Below, one piece after another: positions 25,480 through 35,177 of a DNA stretch of 64,000 nucleotides. Where the stretch lies: positions 62,001-126,000 of the forward strand of contig JAIXSE010000035.1 of the NCBI GenBank assembly GCA_027484825.1, given 5' to 3'. The notes under the pieces are model-generated. The model made no database searches, was not told the origin of the DNA, and was given only the letters and a program-made list of their open reading frames with translations. The DNA comes from Rubrivivax sp. Lineage in GTDB: Bacteria; Pseudomonadota; Gammaproteobacteria; Burkholderiales; Burkholderiaceae_C. Both the position numbers and the translations under genes were made by a program. Each line of letters begins with the position of its first letter. Positions within the stretch are counted from its first letter, which is position 1.

Positions 25480-26340
25480 TTAGGCGGATCCGCCCGACAC
25501 CTGCGGCGTACTGACAATCCAGCCCTCCAGCGGGTCCGCATTCGCTGGCATGCCGTAGTGGGGCTGCTCCGACGCCCAGGCCGCCTGCAGCAGGCACAGC
25601 ACTGCATCGAGCTTGTCGCCGCTGCCGTCGTCCGCGAGCTCATCGCGCTGCGCATGGCTGAGCTTCAGCCGCAAGCCCAGGCGGCTGCGGCCCTGCTCCA
25701 GCGCGTCGATCAGGTCCTTACGGGCGATCAGCCGTTCCGGCGTCTGTTTGGCCTTGTCATCGCTCTTGTAGCTGCGCGAGCCGATCAACTCCCGTGCCAG
25801 CAAGCCCGGATAGGCCTCCACCGCCACCCGGTCCGGGTCCCCGGCATGCAGGCCCGGCAGGCTCAGGCCTGCGGCGATCATGGGCGGCACCCCGGCATGC
25901 ATCATGAAAGCCACCGGCGGATTGACCCACTTCATGCTGGGTGAGGCGCCGGCCGGCCCGTCGCAGGCCCGGTGCGCAAACTTCTGACCGACGGGTCTTG
26001 CCGCGCAAAAAGCGGCAAAGGTGTCCCGGATCTCGGCGCGACTCAGCGAGGCGTAATGCGCCATCAACGGCGCCCACTCGGTCGGCCAGCCCAGCGCCGC
26101 GACCAGCTCGCGCGAATGGCCGAAGGGCAGATCAAAACCGCCCAGCCAGCGATGGTCCGGCGTAACGGGCTCGGCCAGCCACGCGGCGTAGTCGACCAGC
26201 GAGGTCAGCGCCCGCTGCGCGTCCAGCCGGACCACGGCCCCTTGACGTCGCCCGATGGCCAGCCGAATCGGTTTGCGGGAGGTCGGGGCGCTGGAGAAAT
26301 CCACGCCGATGAGTGTGAGGGAGGGAGAGGAACTGCTCAT
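25480..26340 (-). CDS. DUF429 domain protein
   Basis: DUF429 proteins have an RNase H-like fold and are predicted nucleases of unknown role. The 286-residue protein shows the fold's start, LTLIGVDFSSAP (an acidic residue on the first strand), then GGFDLPFGHSREL and VAVEAYPGLLARELIG with further acidic residues, and a C-terminal GSGDKLDAVLCLLQAAW. The start overlaps the stop of the histidine kinase by four bases, so it is part of the same operon as the two-component system. Confidence 0.82.
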   Translation of the reverse strand: MSSSSPSLTLIGVDFSSAPTSRKPIRLAIGRRQGAVVRLDAQRALTSLVDYAAWLAEPVTPDHRWLGGFDLPFGHSRELVAALGWPTEWAPLMAHYASLSRAEIRDTFAAFCAARPVGQKFAHRACDGPAGASPSMKWVNPPVAFMMHAGVPPMIAAGLSLPGLHAGDPDRVAVEAYPGLLARELIGSRSYKSDDKAKQTPERLIARKDLIDALEQGRSRLGLRLKLSHAQRDELADDGSGDKLDAVLCLLQAAWASEQPHYGMPANADPLEGWIVSTPQVSGGSA

Positions 26341-27857
26341 GAAGGGGAACGGAGGGTTGGCGCGATCCCGGACGTGGCATCGGCGGTCGTGGCATCAGCG
26401 GTGGTCGCATCGGCAGTGGTGGACTCGGCGCTTGCGGCTGGAAACGTCATCGTCACCAGGGTGCCCTGAGGCTGCACCGCCTCCAGCGACACCGTCCCGC
26501 CATGCAAGGTCACGATCTCCCGCACGATGGCCAAGCCCAGGCCCGACCCCTGTGCATCGGGCCGCGCGCGGTAGAAGCGTTCAAAGGCGCGCTCACGGTC
26601 GGTCTCCGACATGCCGCAGCCGTTGTCCTCCACCTGCACCCGCACCTGATCCGCCCCCCGCAGCACCCGCACCGTCACCGTAGCGCCGCGTCCGGCGTAT
26701 TGCAGCGCATTGTCGAGGAGATTGCTCAGGGCCTCGCGGATCAGCATCGGGCGGCCTTCTATGGTGGCGCCGTCCGGTGCGTCGTCCACGCCCAGGTCCA
26801 TATCCGCCGCCAGGGCCCGCGGGACGCTGGCCAGCGCCACCGCCCGGCACAGCGCCGCCAGATCGATGGGCTCGACCGGCAAGGCCGACGCCCCTTCCGG
26901 CCCCGAGCGGGCCAGCATCAGCAGCTGGCTGACCAGATGGGCGCTGTGCAGCGCGCTCTGATGCACTTTCTGCAGCCGGGCGACCACCTCGTCGCTTCGA
27001 TCCGTTCGCACCGCCTGCAGGGCCAGCTCGGTCTGGCTGCGCAGTCCGGCCAGCGGCGTGCGCAGCTGATGGGCCGCATCGTCAATGAAGCGCCGCTGCA
27101 CCTCCATGCTCCGCCGCACCTTGCGCAGCAGCGCATTGACGGCCTCGGCCAGGCCGCGCACCTCCACCGGTGCGGTGTCCAGCCGGATCGGGGCCAGGTC
27201 TTCCGGATCCCGGCCGTCCACCTCCCTGCGCAAGGTCGTCAGCGACGACAGCCCGGCGCGGATGCCGAAGTGCACCACCAGCGTCAGCAGCGCGCCCAGC
27301 AGCGACAGCGGCAGCACCGTGTCGAGCAGGATGCCTCGTGCGAGCGCCCCGCTGCTCGCCCGGGACTTGGCCACCTGCACCAGCAGCGCCTGCTCCTGCC
27401 CGTTGAGGCCGCCGCCCATGCGCACATACAGGGCCGCCTGACGGACCGGGACGACGCGGTCGCCGTCGCGCATCTCTCCATCATGGAACTCGGGCACGCC
27501 CCAGCGCTGCGGCTGCGATGCGGGGATCGGCGGCAGGTGCTGATTGCCCAGCACGAAGTTGCCAGGCGGCGAGCTGACCATGTACATCAAACGGTCGTTC
27601 GGGTCGGACTCGAGAATGTCCTGGGCCGCGCGCGGGAAGTCGATCAGCAGCCCGGATTCCAACGGCTGGATGCGCCGGGACAGGGCCCGTGTCGCGGTGG
27701 AAAGGGATGCGTCGATCTCGCGGTTGGCATACGAGAGCGCCAGCTTGAAGGTGAAGATGCCTGCCGCCGCCCACAGCACGATCTGCGGCAGGATCAGCCA
27801 CAGGAACAGCTGGCGGTGCAGGGAGAGTGTCGGCGGGGCCGACCCGCGGGCACTCAT
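26337..27857 (-). CDS. Two-component sensor histidine kinase (QseC/TctE type)
   Basis: A membrane sensor that phosphorylates the adjacent response regulator. The 506-residue protein has membrane segments at about 15-38 and 172-192 enclosing a periplasmic sensor (2CSK_N-like), a HAMP region (about 193-250), the phospho-acceptor box with HQLRTPLAG, and an ATPase domain with NLLDNALQYAG, GCGMSETDRERAFERFYR and GSGLGLAIV. The C-terminus carries a small tandem repeat (TTADA three times). The start overlaps the regulator stop by four bases. The signal is unknown. Confidence 0.92.
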   Translation of the reverse strand: MSARGSAPPTLSLHRQLFLWLILPQIVLWAAAGIFTFKLALSYANREIDASLSTATRALSRRIQPLESGLLIDFPRAAQDILESDPNDRLMYMVSSPPGNFVLGNQHLPPIPASQPQRWGVPEFHDGEMRDGDRVVPVRQAALYVRMGGGLNGQEQALLVQVAKSRASSGALARGILLDTVLPLSLLGALLTLVVHFGIRAGLSSLTTLRREVDGRDPEDLAPIRLDTAPVEVRGLAEAVNALLRKVRRSMEVQRRFIDDAAHQLRTPLAGLRSQTELALQAVRTDRSDEVVARLQKVHQSALHSAHLVSQLLMLARSGPEGASALPVEPIDLAALCRAVALASVPRALAADMDLGVDDAPDGATIEGRPMLIREALSNLLDNALQYAGRGATVTVRVLRGADQVRVQVEDNGCGMSETDRERAFERFYRARPDAQGSGLGLAIVREIVTLHGGTVSLEAVQPQGTLVTMTFPAASAESTTADATTADATTADATSGIAPTLRSPS

Positions 27858-28630
27858 CGCGTGGCCGTCTCGGCGCCGTCGCTACGCTCCGGGGAACGCT
27901 CCGGGGAACGATCCGAAGAGCGGTCGGTTGAGCGGTCCGCGGAACGATCAGCTGAACGATCGGCCTCGAGCAAATATCCCAGCCCGCGCAGCGTGCGGAT
28001 GTTCAGCCCGCTCTGCGCCAGCTTCTTGCGCAGCCGGTGGATGTAGACCTCGACCGAGCCGCTGCCATCCGAGGCGCCTTCGCCGCCCGCCCATGCGGCG
28101 GTGATCTCTTCCTTGGTGACCACGTTGTCACGGCGCGAGATCAGCAACTCCAGCAGACACCATTCGCGCTGGGTGAGGTCCAGCACTTCGCTGTGCAGCA
28201 GCGCCCGGCGGTTGGGCCGGTCCAGCACCAGACCGGCGGACGCTTCGGCGGGCTCCTGAACAGCGGCCTGACCGCGCCGCAGCAGGGCATTGACCCGCGC
28301 CAGCAACTCGGGGAAGTCGAAAGGCTTGACCAGATAGTCGTCCGCGCCGGCGTTGAGTCCGTTCACCCGGTCGTCCACCCGGTCGCGGGCGGTCAGGATC
28401 AGCACCGGCACCCGGCAGCCCTGACGCCGCGCCTGGCGCAGCACATCCATGCCATCCACATAGGGCAGGCCCAGGTCGAGGATGGCCAGGTCGAAGGTCT
28501 GGCGCGTCAGCAGATAGTCGGCCACCGGCCCATTGGGCGCATGCTCCACCTCGAAGCCGGCGCCCTGGAATTGGGACACCAGCGCATCGGTCAGCATGGG
28601 ATCGTCTTCGGCGATCAAGAGTCTGGGCAT
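27854..28630 (-). CDS. OmpR/TctD-family response regulator
   Basis: A DNA-binding regulator paired with the next gene. The 258-residue protein has a receiver domain (about 1-120) with the acidic pair in IAEDDPML, phospho-acceptor Asp in LAILDLGLPYVDGMD, and Lys in YLVKPFDFPE, then a winged-helix OmpR domain ending IHRLRKKLAQSGLNIRTLRGLGYLL. After it comes an unusual tail of about 35 residues made of DRSA/ERSP repeats. Start chosen at MPRLLIAEDD (28630). Confidence 0.92.
   Translation of the reverse strand: MPRLLIAEDDPMLTDALVSQFQGAGFEVEHAPNGPVADYLLTRQTFDLAILDLGLPYVDGMDVLRQARRQGCRVPVLILTARDRVDDRVNGLNAGADDYLVKPFDFPELLARVNALLRRGQAAVQEPAEASAGLVLDRPNRRALLHSEVLDLTQREWCLLELLISRRDNVVTKEEITAAWAGGEGASDGSGSVEVYIHRLRKKLAQSGLNIRTLRGLGYLLEADRSADRSADRSTDRSSDRSPERSPERSDGAETATR
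27886..27957. repeat. Six 12-base tandem repeats in the response regulator tail
   Basis: Units of 12 bases, the first two identical (GCTCCGGGGAAC), the others diverged, encode the four-residue repeat (D/E)-R-S-(A/P/S/T) on the minus strand. The array ends about 30 bases before the kinase start codon. The kinase tail has its own 15-base repeats near 26376-26430. Confidence 0.8.
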
Positions 28631-29037
28631 GGGCAACAACATGGGCCTGGGATGGCAACCGTGCAAGCGTAACTGATCGGTTCCCGCCACCGCACCGGGA
28701 CAGGGCATTCACGCCCCGCGTCGGGGTGGGCACGCCGGCTCCCCAGAGCCCCTTCAAGGCTTAACAAACCCTGATGTTATCTGGCTTCCATTGTTTAATT
28801 TTCAGTTAATTTTTCTGCAAGCATTCAAGGCAAGCAGGCCTCATCTTGGGGCAAACACCTGCTCAATAGCAGGGTTTTCAGTAGTAACCCTAGGGAACTC
28901 TTGTTCAGCTTGTTTTAAAGTTTCGTTCAAGTTGAGAGGGACCCAGTCCCCGCCGAGGAGTCAAACCGTCGCCCCGCCCTGCGGGTGGCCGGATTGCCTG
29001 CCCGGATTCCCAAGCCGCTCACTACAGGCCACCGGAC
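28631..29037. other. AT-rich divergent promoter region
   Basis: 407 bases between the divergent response regulator and MFS genes without a gene. Bases 28760-28935 are clearly AT-rich for this genome. They contain an inverted repeat AGGGTT-N9-AACCCT (28871-28891), a possible operator. No promoter could be fixed with confidence. One or both promoters must lie here. Confidence 0.55.
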
Positions 29038-30288
29038 ATGAATGCTTCGTCTCGCCCCGCCTCCTCGCCTCGCTACGGCATGCCGTTGCTGACGGCCCTG
29101 TTCTTCGGATGGGGTCTCATCACCTCGCTGAACGACGTGCTGATTCCCCACCTCAAGGCCGTGTTCTCGCTGAACTACGTGCAGGCCATGCTGGTGCAGT
29201 TCTGCTTCTTCGGCGCCTACTTCCTGGTGTCCTTACCCGCCGGCCAGGTGGTGCGCCGCTGGGGCTACCAGCGGGGCATGGTGGTCGGGCTGGTGATCGC
29301 CGCAGCAGGCTGTGCGCTGTTCTATCCCGCCGCCACCTTCCAGACCTACGGCTGGTTCCTGGGGGCGCTGTTCGTGCTGGCCAGCGGCGTGACGCTGCTG
29401 CAGGTCGCGGCCAATCCCTATGTGACCTTGCTAGGCCCGGAGCAGGAAGCGTCCCGCCGCCTGACCTGGACGCAGGCCTTCAATTCGCTGGGCACCACCG
29501 TCGGGCCGCTGTTCGGCGCTTCGCTGATCCTGGCCGCTGCGGACTCGGTCGCGGCGGAAGCCACGGCTGTGCGGGGCCCTTATCTCGGCCTGGCCGCAGC
29601 CTTGCTGGCCATCGCCGCCGTGCTGATGGTGGTCAAGCTGCCCAAGGTCGGTGAGAGCCACGATGCCCGGGCCGCCGCGAACACGCCGCCCGCCTGGCGT
29701 CACCGTCATCTGGTGCTGGGGGTGCTGGCCATCTTTGTGTATGTGGGCGCTGAAGTGTCGATCGGCAGCTTCCTGGTCAGCGTGATGAGCGCGCCCGACG
29801 TGGCGGGTCTGTCCGGCAGCGACGCCGGTCACATGCTGGCCCTGTACTGGGGCGGCGCCATGGTGGGCCGCTTCATCGGCGCCGGGCTGATGAAGCGCAT
29901 GTCGGCCGCCCGCCTGATGACCGGCTGCGCCATTGGCGCGGTGGTGCTGCTGACCGTGGCCATGCTGGCCGGTGGCCACCTGACCATGTGGGCCCTGCTT
30001 GCCATCGGCCTGTGCAACGCCATCATGTTCCCCACCATCTTCTCGCTGGCGCTGGAGCGTCTGGGCCCCCGCACCGAACAAGGTTCCGGCCTGCTGTGCA
30101 TGGCCATCGTGGGCGGCGCGCTGGTGCCGCTGGTGCAAGGCGCCCTGGCCGACAGCCACGGCCTGCTGCCGTCCTTCGTGGTACCGCTGGTCTGCTACGT
30201 CTACATCGCCTACTACGCAGCGCGGGGCCACCGCGTGGTGCCGGTCAGCGCCACGACGCCGGCCGCCGCGCCCGTGCGGATGATGTGA
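29038..30288 (+). CDS. MFS sugar transporter, FucP/GluP family
   Basis: Proton- or sodium-coupled uptake of hexoses such as glucose, galactose or fucose. The 416-residue protein has 12 membrane segments. Family markers are [19 protein letters not shown] in segment 1, the [13 protein letters not shown] stretch in segment 4, and [19 protein letters not shown] in segment 5. The specific sugar cannot be told. No sugar catabolic genes flank it. A two-component system lies divergent upstream and might control it. Confidence 0.9.
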   Translation: MNASSRPASSPRYGMPLLTALFFGWGLITSLNDVLIPHLKAVFSLNYVQAMLVQFCFFGAYFLVSLPAGQVVRRWGYQRGMVVGLVIAAAGCALFYPAATFQTYGWFLGALFVLASGVTLLQVAANPYVTLLGPEQEASRRLTWTQAFNSLGTTVGPLFGASLILAAADSVAAEATAVRGPYLGLAAALLAIAAVLMVVKLPKVGESHDARAAANTPPAWRHRHLVLGVLAIFVYVGAEVSIGSFLVSVMSAPDVAGLSGSDAGHMLALYWGGAMVGRFIGAGLMKRMSAARLMTGCAIGAVVLLTVAMLAGGHLTMWALLAIGLCNAIMFPTIFSLALERLGPRTEQGSGLLCMAIVGGALVPLVQGALADSHGLLPSFVVPLVCYVYIAYYAARGHRVVPVSATTPAAAPVRMM

Positions 30289-30374
30289 GACTTTTCACCT
30301 CCCCGGCGTTGCGCGGCGGGCCTCCTGGGGCCGGTCAGCATTGACGCCGCGCGCGAGTCGCCCAATGCTTGGGC

Positions 30375-32060
30375 ATGTTCCAACGTGAGCTGGCGCGTGC
30401 CCATGATCTGAGTCGTCGCGGTGCCTACCGTGACGCGACAGATGCACTGGAGCGATCGCTGGCCGCTGCCGGCGACGACCGGGAGCGGGTGCACATCCTC
30501 ACCGCCCTGGCCCACATCCTGCCGCGTCAGGGCGACCTGCAGGCCGCGCTGCGACGGGCCAGCGAAGCCGTCGCCCTGGCGCGCCAGACACCGGGTGAGG
30601 GCTACGACGTCCGGCTGGCCGAAGCCCTCACCGACCTGTCCTTCGTCTATGCCCAGTTCCAGATGGGTCGGGACGCAGCCCAGGCCGCCTGGCAGGCCCT
30701 GGCCGCCGCCCGGCTGGCCCAGGATCGCGTGCGGGAAGCATGGGCCTTGAACCGGCTGGCCGTGGCTTATGCCGCCATGGACCAGACCGAGCAGGCCTGT
30801 CAGGACACGCTGCAAGCGCTGGAGATTGCCCAGGCCCATGTCGATCCGGCCAGCCCGCAGGCCGACCGGGAACTGCTGCTCTCCTGCCTGAACAACCTGG
30901 CGCACTTCTGGCTGCAGGCCCACGGCGAGGCCCTGCGCAATGGGGACCGGACCGGGGCCGCCGAAGCCCTGGCGCAAGCCGGCCCTTACGCGCAACGCGC
31001 CGCCACCCTGGTGCGGGAGGAGCCCAACCCCTTCATCATCGCCGTGACCCTGTCCAACCAGGTCGAGCAGTTGCTCGGCAGCGGCGATCTCACCCAGGCC
31101 GCCGGACTGATTGACGAATACGAGGCGCTCTCCCTGCAACACGGTTATGCCGGCATGCAGCGGCAGGCGCGGGCCCAGCGCGCGCTGATGCAACTTCGCG
31201 GCGATGCTGCGCAGGTGGACGCCGCGGTGGCGACCATCCAGCACCTGCTGTCCGGTCAGGATCCCCCGCCCCTGCCCGCACGCATGCGGCGGCAGATGTC
31301 CCTGGCCATGTACCAGACCTGCAAGGCACGTGCGGACTTTGCGCGCGCGCTGGCGGCCCATGAGCAACTATCCGAGCTGGAGCGGCAGTCCGCCCGCAGT
31401 GCGATGGCCCTGCAAACCGAAGCCATGCTCATCCGCCAGGAGTTCGAGCATGCCCAGGCGCGCGCCGAACATGCGCTGCAGGACGCCCGCCGCGAACGCG
31501 AGCGCGCCGATCACGCCGAGCAGGAGCACCACAAACTCAAGCGCCAGGCCGATGAGTTGGGTCGCATGGCCCATGAGGATGCGCTGACCGGCCTGAACAA
31601 CCGTCGCCATGCCGAATTCGCGTTGCCCTTGCTGCTGGAACGGGCGCGGCAGGAGCACAAGCCGATTGCACTGGGCCTGCTGGACGTTGACTTCTTCAAG
31701 CGGGTCAACGACACCTGGGGCCACGGGGTGGGCGACCTGGTGCTGCAGCAGGTCGCCCTGTGCCTGCGCAAGCAGTTGCGGGCGGCCGACCTGCTGGCGC
31801 GGGTCGGCGGCGAGGAGTTCATGCTGGTCTTCGTCGGCGTGCCGCCCAGCCGGGCGCTCGACATCTGCGACCGGCTACGGGCCGCCATCGCCCGTCATGG
31901 CTGGACGGACCTGGCGCCCCAGCTGACGCTCACGGTCAGCATCGGGCTGAGCACCGCAGAAGCGCCGCTGCAGCCGCAGCTGCTGGTCGAGACGGCCGAC
32001 CAGGCGCTCTACGCCGCCAAACACGGCGGCCGCAACCGCGTGCATGCCATGAGCTGCTGA
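30375..32060 (+). CDS. Diguanylate cyclase with N-terminal TPR-like repeats
   Basis: Makes cyclic di-GMP from two GTP. The 561-residue protein lacks membrane segments. Residues about 1-340 are helical TPR-like repeats (a sensor or partner-binding region), then a coiled-coil (about 350-400, rich in Glu/Arg/His), then the GGDEF domain with the active motif GGEEF in ARVGGEEFMLVF and DALTGLNNRRH at its start. No RxxD inhibitory site is evident immediately before GGEEF. I use the ATG at 30375 rather than the TTG at 30369. It is convergent with the chemoreceptor gene, 12 bases apart. Confidence 0.92.
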   Translation: MFQRELARAHDLSRRGAYRDATDALERSLAAAGDDRERVHILTALAHILPRQGDLQAALRRASEAVALARQTPGEGYDVRLAEALTDLSFVYAQFQMGRDAAQAAWQALAAARLAQDRVREAWALNRLAVAYAAMDQTEQACQDTLQALEIAQAHVDPASPQADRELLLSCLNNLAHFWLQAHGEALRNGDRTGAAEALAQAGPYAQRAATLVREEPNPFIIAVTLSNQVEQLLGSGDLTQAAGLIDEYEALSLQHGYAGMQRQARAQRALMQLRGDAAQVDAAVATIQHLLSGQDPPPLPARMRRQMSLAMYQTCKARADFARALAAHEQLSELERQSARSAMALQTEAMLIRQEFEHAQARAEHALQDARRERERADHAEQEHHKLKRQADELGRMAHEDALTGLNNRRHAEFALPLLLERARQEHKPIALGLLDVDFFKRVNDTWGHGVGDLVLQQVALCLRKQLRAADLLARVGGEEFMLVFVGVPPSRALDICDRLRAAIARHGWTDLAPQLTLTVSIGLSTAEAPLQPQLLVETADQALYAAKHGGRNRVHAMSC

Positions 32061-32072
32061 GCGGTCCCGGCC

Positions 32073-33629
32073 TCAGGCCAGCCGGAACACCGACACCGAC
32101 TGCGACAACGCATCCGCCTGCTGCTGCAGGCTCTGCGCCGCCGCGGCCGACTCCTCCACCAACGCCGCGTTCTGCTGCGTCATCTGGTCCAGCTGCGAGA
32201 TGGCCGAGCCGATCTGATGGATGCCGCTGCTCTGCTCGGCCGTGGCGTGGCTGATCTCCGAGACGATGCGGGACACCCGCCCGATCGATTCCGAAATCTC
32301 GCGCATGGTGCCGCCGGCACGCTCCACCAACTCCGCGCCGCTGGCCACCGCCTCACCACTGGACTGGATCAGCTGCTTGATCTCCTTGGCCGCTTCGGCG
32401 CTGCGCTGCGCGAGCGTTCGCACTTCCGCTGCCACCACCGCAAAGCCGCGTCCCTGTTCGCCAGCGCGGGCGGCTTCCACCGCCGCATTCAGGGCCAGGA
32501 TGTTGGTCTGGAAGGCGATACCGTCGATGGTGCCGATGATGTCGGCAATGCGGTCGGACGATGCGCTGATGCGACCCATGGTCTGCACCACGTCGCCCAC
32601 CACCGCCACCCCGCGCTCGGCCACGCTGGCCGCTTCAGACGCCAGCGCATTGGCCTGCCGGGCCGAGTCGGCGTTGTGCTGCACGCTGGCGGTGAGCTGC
32701 TCCATGGCGGAGGCGGTCTCCTCCAGATTGGAGGCGGCCTGTTCCGTCCGGTTGCTCAGGTCATGCGCACCGGCCGCCACTTCGCGCGAGGCCGTGGCAA
32801 TGCTGTCGGTGGCGCTGCGCACTTCGCTGACCACCCCGCGGATGGACACCTGCATGCCCTGCACCCCGCGCATCATCGCGGCGGTCTCATCGCTGCCCTG
32901 CACGTCCACCGCCTGGCTGAGGTCCTGCTGGGCGATGCGCTCGGTGGTGCGCACCGCCTGGTTCAGCGGCGCGAGGATGGAGCCGATATTGAAGAAGGTG
33001 AAAGCGCCGATGCCCAGGGCTCCGAGCACCATCACGGCGGTCAGCGCCAGCCGGACATGCCGCTCTTCGGCGTCCATGCGCTGCACTTCGGTGGCGCCGC
33101 GCTCCACCACGGTCTTGGTGAGTTCCGCGAGTTGCTTGTCCATCTCCCGGATGGGGCCCTTGATGGGCTCGGTCGCCCGGTTGACCTCGGCGGAGTCGGT
33201 GAAGTCGTCATTCAGGATGCGGGCCACGATCCCGTCCAGGCCGCTCTTGTAGCCCGCCATGTTGGTCTTCATCGCGCCGGGAATGGACTTGACCGACGGC
33301 GGCACGTCCAGGGCTTCGATGGCCTCCAGGCTCTTGAAGGTGCTCTCGTAAGCCTTCTGCCACTCCTGGTGGTAGCGCTTGACGGCGCCCTGCTCGCCCA
33401 TGTTGATGATCATGTCCTTCTCGAACCGGCGAAGATTGCCCACGCCGGCGCGGACCTCCGCCAGTTGGGCCAGCGATTCCACATCGTTGCTGACGTAGTG
33501 CTGGAACTCCTGCTTGGTCTTGGCCATGGCCCACAGGCCGTCACCGCCAATGAGGAGCAAGGCCACTACCGACAACAATCCCAGGGCCATCAGGCGCGCC
33601 CGGATGGTGTAGTTGCGCAAGGACCACAT
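32073..33629 (-). CDS. Methyl-accepting chemotaxis protein
   Basis: A transmembrane chemoreceptor signalling to CheA/CheW. The 518-residue protein has membrane segments at about 13-33 and 190-212 with a four-helix-bundle periplasmic sensor between, a HAMP domain, and the long cytoplasmic coiled coil with the conserved hairpin tip [19 protein letters not shown] (here IIGTIDG). Methylation-type Glu/Gln pairs flank it. It lacks the C-terminal CheR-binding pentapeptide. No che genes are in the window. Ligand unknown. Confidence 0.93.
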   Translation of the reverse strand: MWSLRNYTIRARLMALGLLSVVALLLIGGDGLWAMAKTKQEFQHYVSNDVESLAQLAEVRAGVGNLRRFEKDMIINMGEQGAVKRYHQEWQKAYESTFKSLEAIEALDVPPSVKSIPGAMKTNMAGYKSGLDGIVARILNDDFTDSAEVNRATEPIKGPIREMDKQLAELTKTVVERGATEVQRMDAEERHVRLALTAVMVLGALGIGAFTFFNIGSILAPLNQAVRTTERIAQQDLSQAVDVQGSDETAAMMRGVQGMQVSIRGVVSEVRSATDSIATASREVAAGAHDLSNRTEQAASNLEETASAMEQLTASVQHNADSARQANALASEAASVAERGVAVVGDVVQTMGRISASSDRIADIIGTIDGIAFQTNILALNAAVEAARAGEQGRGFAVVAAEVRTLAQRSAEAAKEIKQLIQSSGEAVASGAELVERAGGTMREISESIGRVSRIVSEISHATAEQSSGIHQIGSAISQLDQMTQQNAALVEESAAAAQSLQQQADALSQSVSVFRLA

Positions 33630-33736
33630 ACCTTTCCCCCGACCTTGGTTGTGCAGCTGTCCAGCCTAGCAAACGTCGTACGGCGGGAACAGGTCGCCAG
33701 GCCCGGGGCATCGCGCTTTTTGAGTGTTTTCGGGAT

Positions 33737-33748
33737 GGTTGCGCAACC
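33737..33748. promoter_or_regulatory. 12-base perfect palindrome upstream of the chemoreceptor
   Basis: GGTTGCGCAACC, 108 bases upstream of the chemoreceptor start and 79 upstream of hutF's stop. Could be a regulator site or chance in GC-rich DNA. Confidence 0.3.
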
Positions 33749-33815
33749 GTAACGAGGGACAAGCGCGGGTCGAAGCGGCGTCATCGCTCGGGAGCCCGAC
33801 GCCGGGTGGCGGACA

Positions 33816-35177
33816 TCAGGGGCGCCAGCAGTCCCGCATCACCGCCTCAAAACGGTGCGTCCGTGCCGCATCCCGCAGCGGCTGCGACACGCCCGCCACG
33901 AACACCTCGCGCCAGGGCTGGCCCTGGCTGGCGAAAATCAGGCCATCCATCAGCGCCTCGCGAGGCAGCCCGGCCAGGCCGCAGCCCGCCACGTCCAGCA
34001 CCAGGAAGTCGGCGCGTGCGCCGGGCACCAGCCCCCAAGCACCCAGGCCGGCCGCTGCAGCGCTGCCCTTGAGGCAGGCGTCGAACAAGCGGGCGGCGGT
34101 GCTGGGCTGACGCCCCGGCCAGGCCGCCACATTGCGGCGCTGCTGGCCCAGCCGCTGGCCATACTCGAGCCAGCGCAGTTCCTCGACCCAGAAGCGGGTC
34201 ACCTGACTGTCGGAGCCCACCGTCATCGGCACGCCTGCCGCCAACCATCCTTCCAGGTCGGCCAGGCCGTCGCCCAGATTGGCTTCGGTGCCGGGACAGA
34301 TCACCACGCCAGCGCCACCGGCCGCAATGCGGTCGATCTCTGCGCGGGTGCTGTGGGTGGCATGCACCAGTTGCCAGCGCGCATCCAGCCCGTAGTCGGC
34401 CAGGGCAGCGAGCGGTCGCTGCCCGGTCGCTGCCAGACAGTCCCTCACCTCCTGCTGCTGCTCGGCCACATGGATGTGGATCGGCACGGCGCTGGTGCCG
34501 ACCCGGTGCTGCAGCTCGCGGATGTCCTGCGCATGCGCCGCCCGCAGCGAATGCACCGCCACACCGGCCGAAACCAGCGGCAGCCCGGCGGCATTGATGC
34601 GCTGGCAGGTCCGCCAAACCCAGTCGGCATCGGTGCGGAAGCGGCGCTGGGTCTCGCGCAGTCCGGTCTCGGCAAAGCCTGCGTGGGCATAGAGCACCGG
34701 CAGCAGCGTAAGGCCGATGCCGGCATCCCGGGCCGCATCCGCCAGTGCCCAGCTCATGGCCAGTTCGTCCTCGTAGGGCTGGCCGTCTTCGCGGTGATGC
34801 AGGTAGTGGAACTCGCAGACCTGGGTGTAGCCCCCTGCCAGCAGCTCGGTGTAGAGCTGCGCGGCGATGGCTCGCAATTGATCCGGCGTGATGCGCAGCG
34901 CGACCCCGTACATCCGCTCCCGCCACGACCAGAAATCGTCGCTGTCCTTCGCGCGCTGCTCCGCCAGGCCCGCAAACGCGCGCTGGAAGGCATGGCTGTG
35001 GGCATTCACCAGGCTGGGCAGCACCGGGCCGTCCAGGCGGCGAGCGCCTTCCGGGGCCGGCAGCCCGGCGCGCACCTCGCGCCAATGACCGTCCGGGCCC
35101 ATCCGCAGCAGCACATCGGGTTGCCAGCGGCCCTCCAGCCAGGCCAGCGGCGCGTGGAAGAGCGTGTCGGCGCTCAT
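33816..35177 (-). CDS. hutF: Formimidoylglutamate deiminase HutF
   Basis: Converts N-formimidoyl-L-glutamate to N-formyl-L-glutamate and ammonia, the fourth step of the five-step histidine pathway. The 453-residue protein is an amidohydrolase with metal ligands in VNAHSHAFQRA, HIHVAEQ and ATHSTRAE, and Asp in TVGSDSQVT. Start overlaps the hutG stop by four bases. It is the last gene of the minus-strand hut arm. The presence of hutF and hutG together defines the two-step formylglutamate branch. Confidence 0.95.
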   Translation of the reverse strand: MSADTLFHAPLAWLEGRWQPDVLLRMGPDGHWREVRAGLPAPEGARRLDGPVLPSLVNAHSHAFQRAFAGLAEQRAKDSDDFWSWRERMYGVALRITPDQLRAIAAQLYTELLAGGYTQVCEFHYLHHREDGQPYEDELAMSWALADAARDAGIGLTLLPVLYAHAGFAETGLRETQRRFRTDADWVWRTCQRINAAGLPLVSAGVAVHSLRAAHAQDIRELQHRVGTSAVPIHIHVAEQQQEVRDCLAATGQRPLAALADYGLDARWQLVHATHSTRAEIDRIAAGGAGVVICPGTEANLGDGLADLEGWLAAGVPMTVGSDSQVTRFWVEELRWLEYGQRLGQQRRNVAAWPGRQPSTAARLFDACLKGSAAAAGLGAWGLVPGARADFLVLDVAGCGLAGLPREALMDGLIFASQGQPWREVFVAGVSQPLRDAARTHRFEAVMRDCWRP

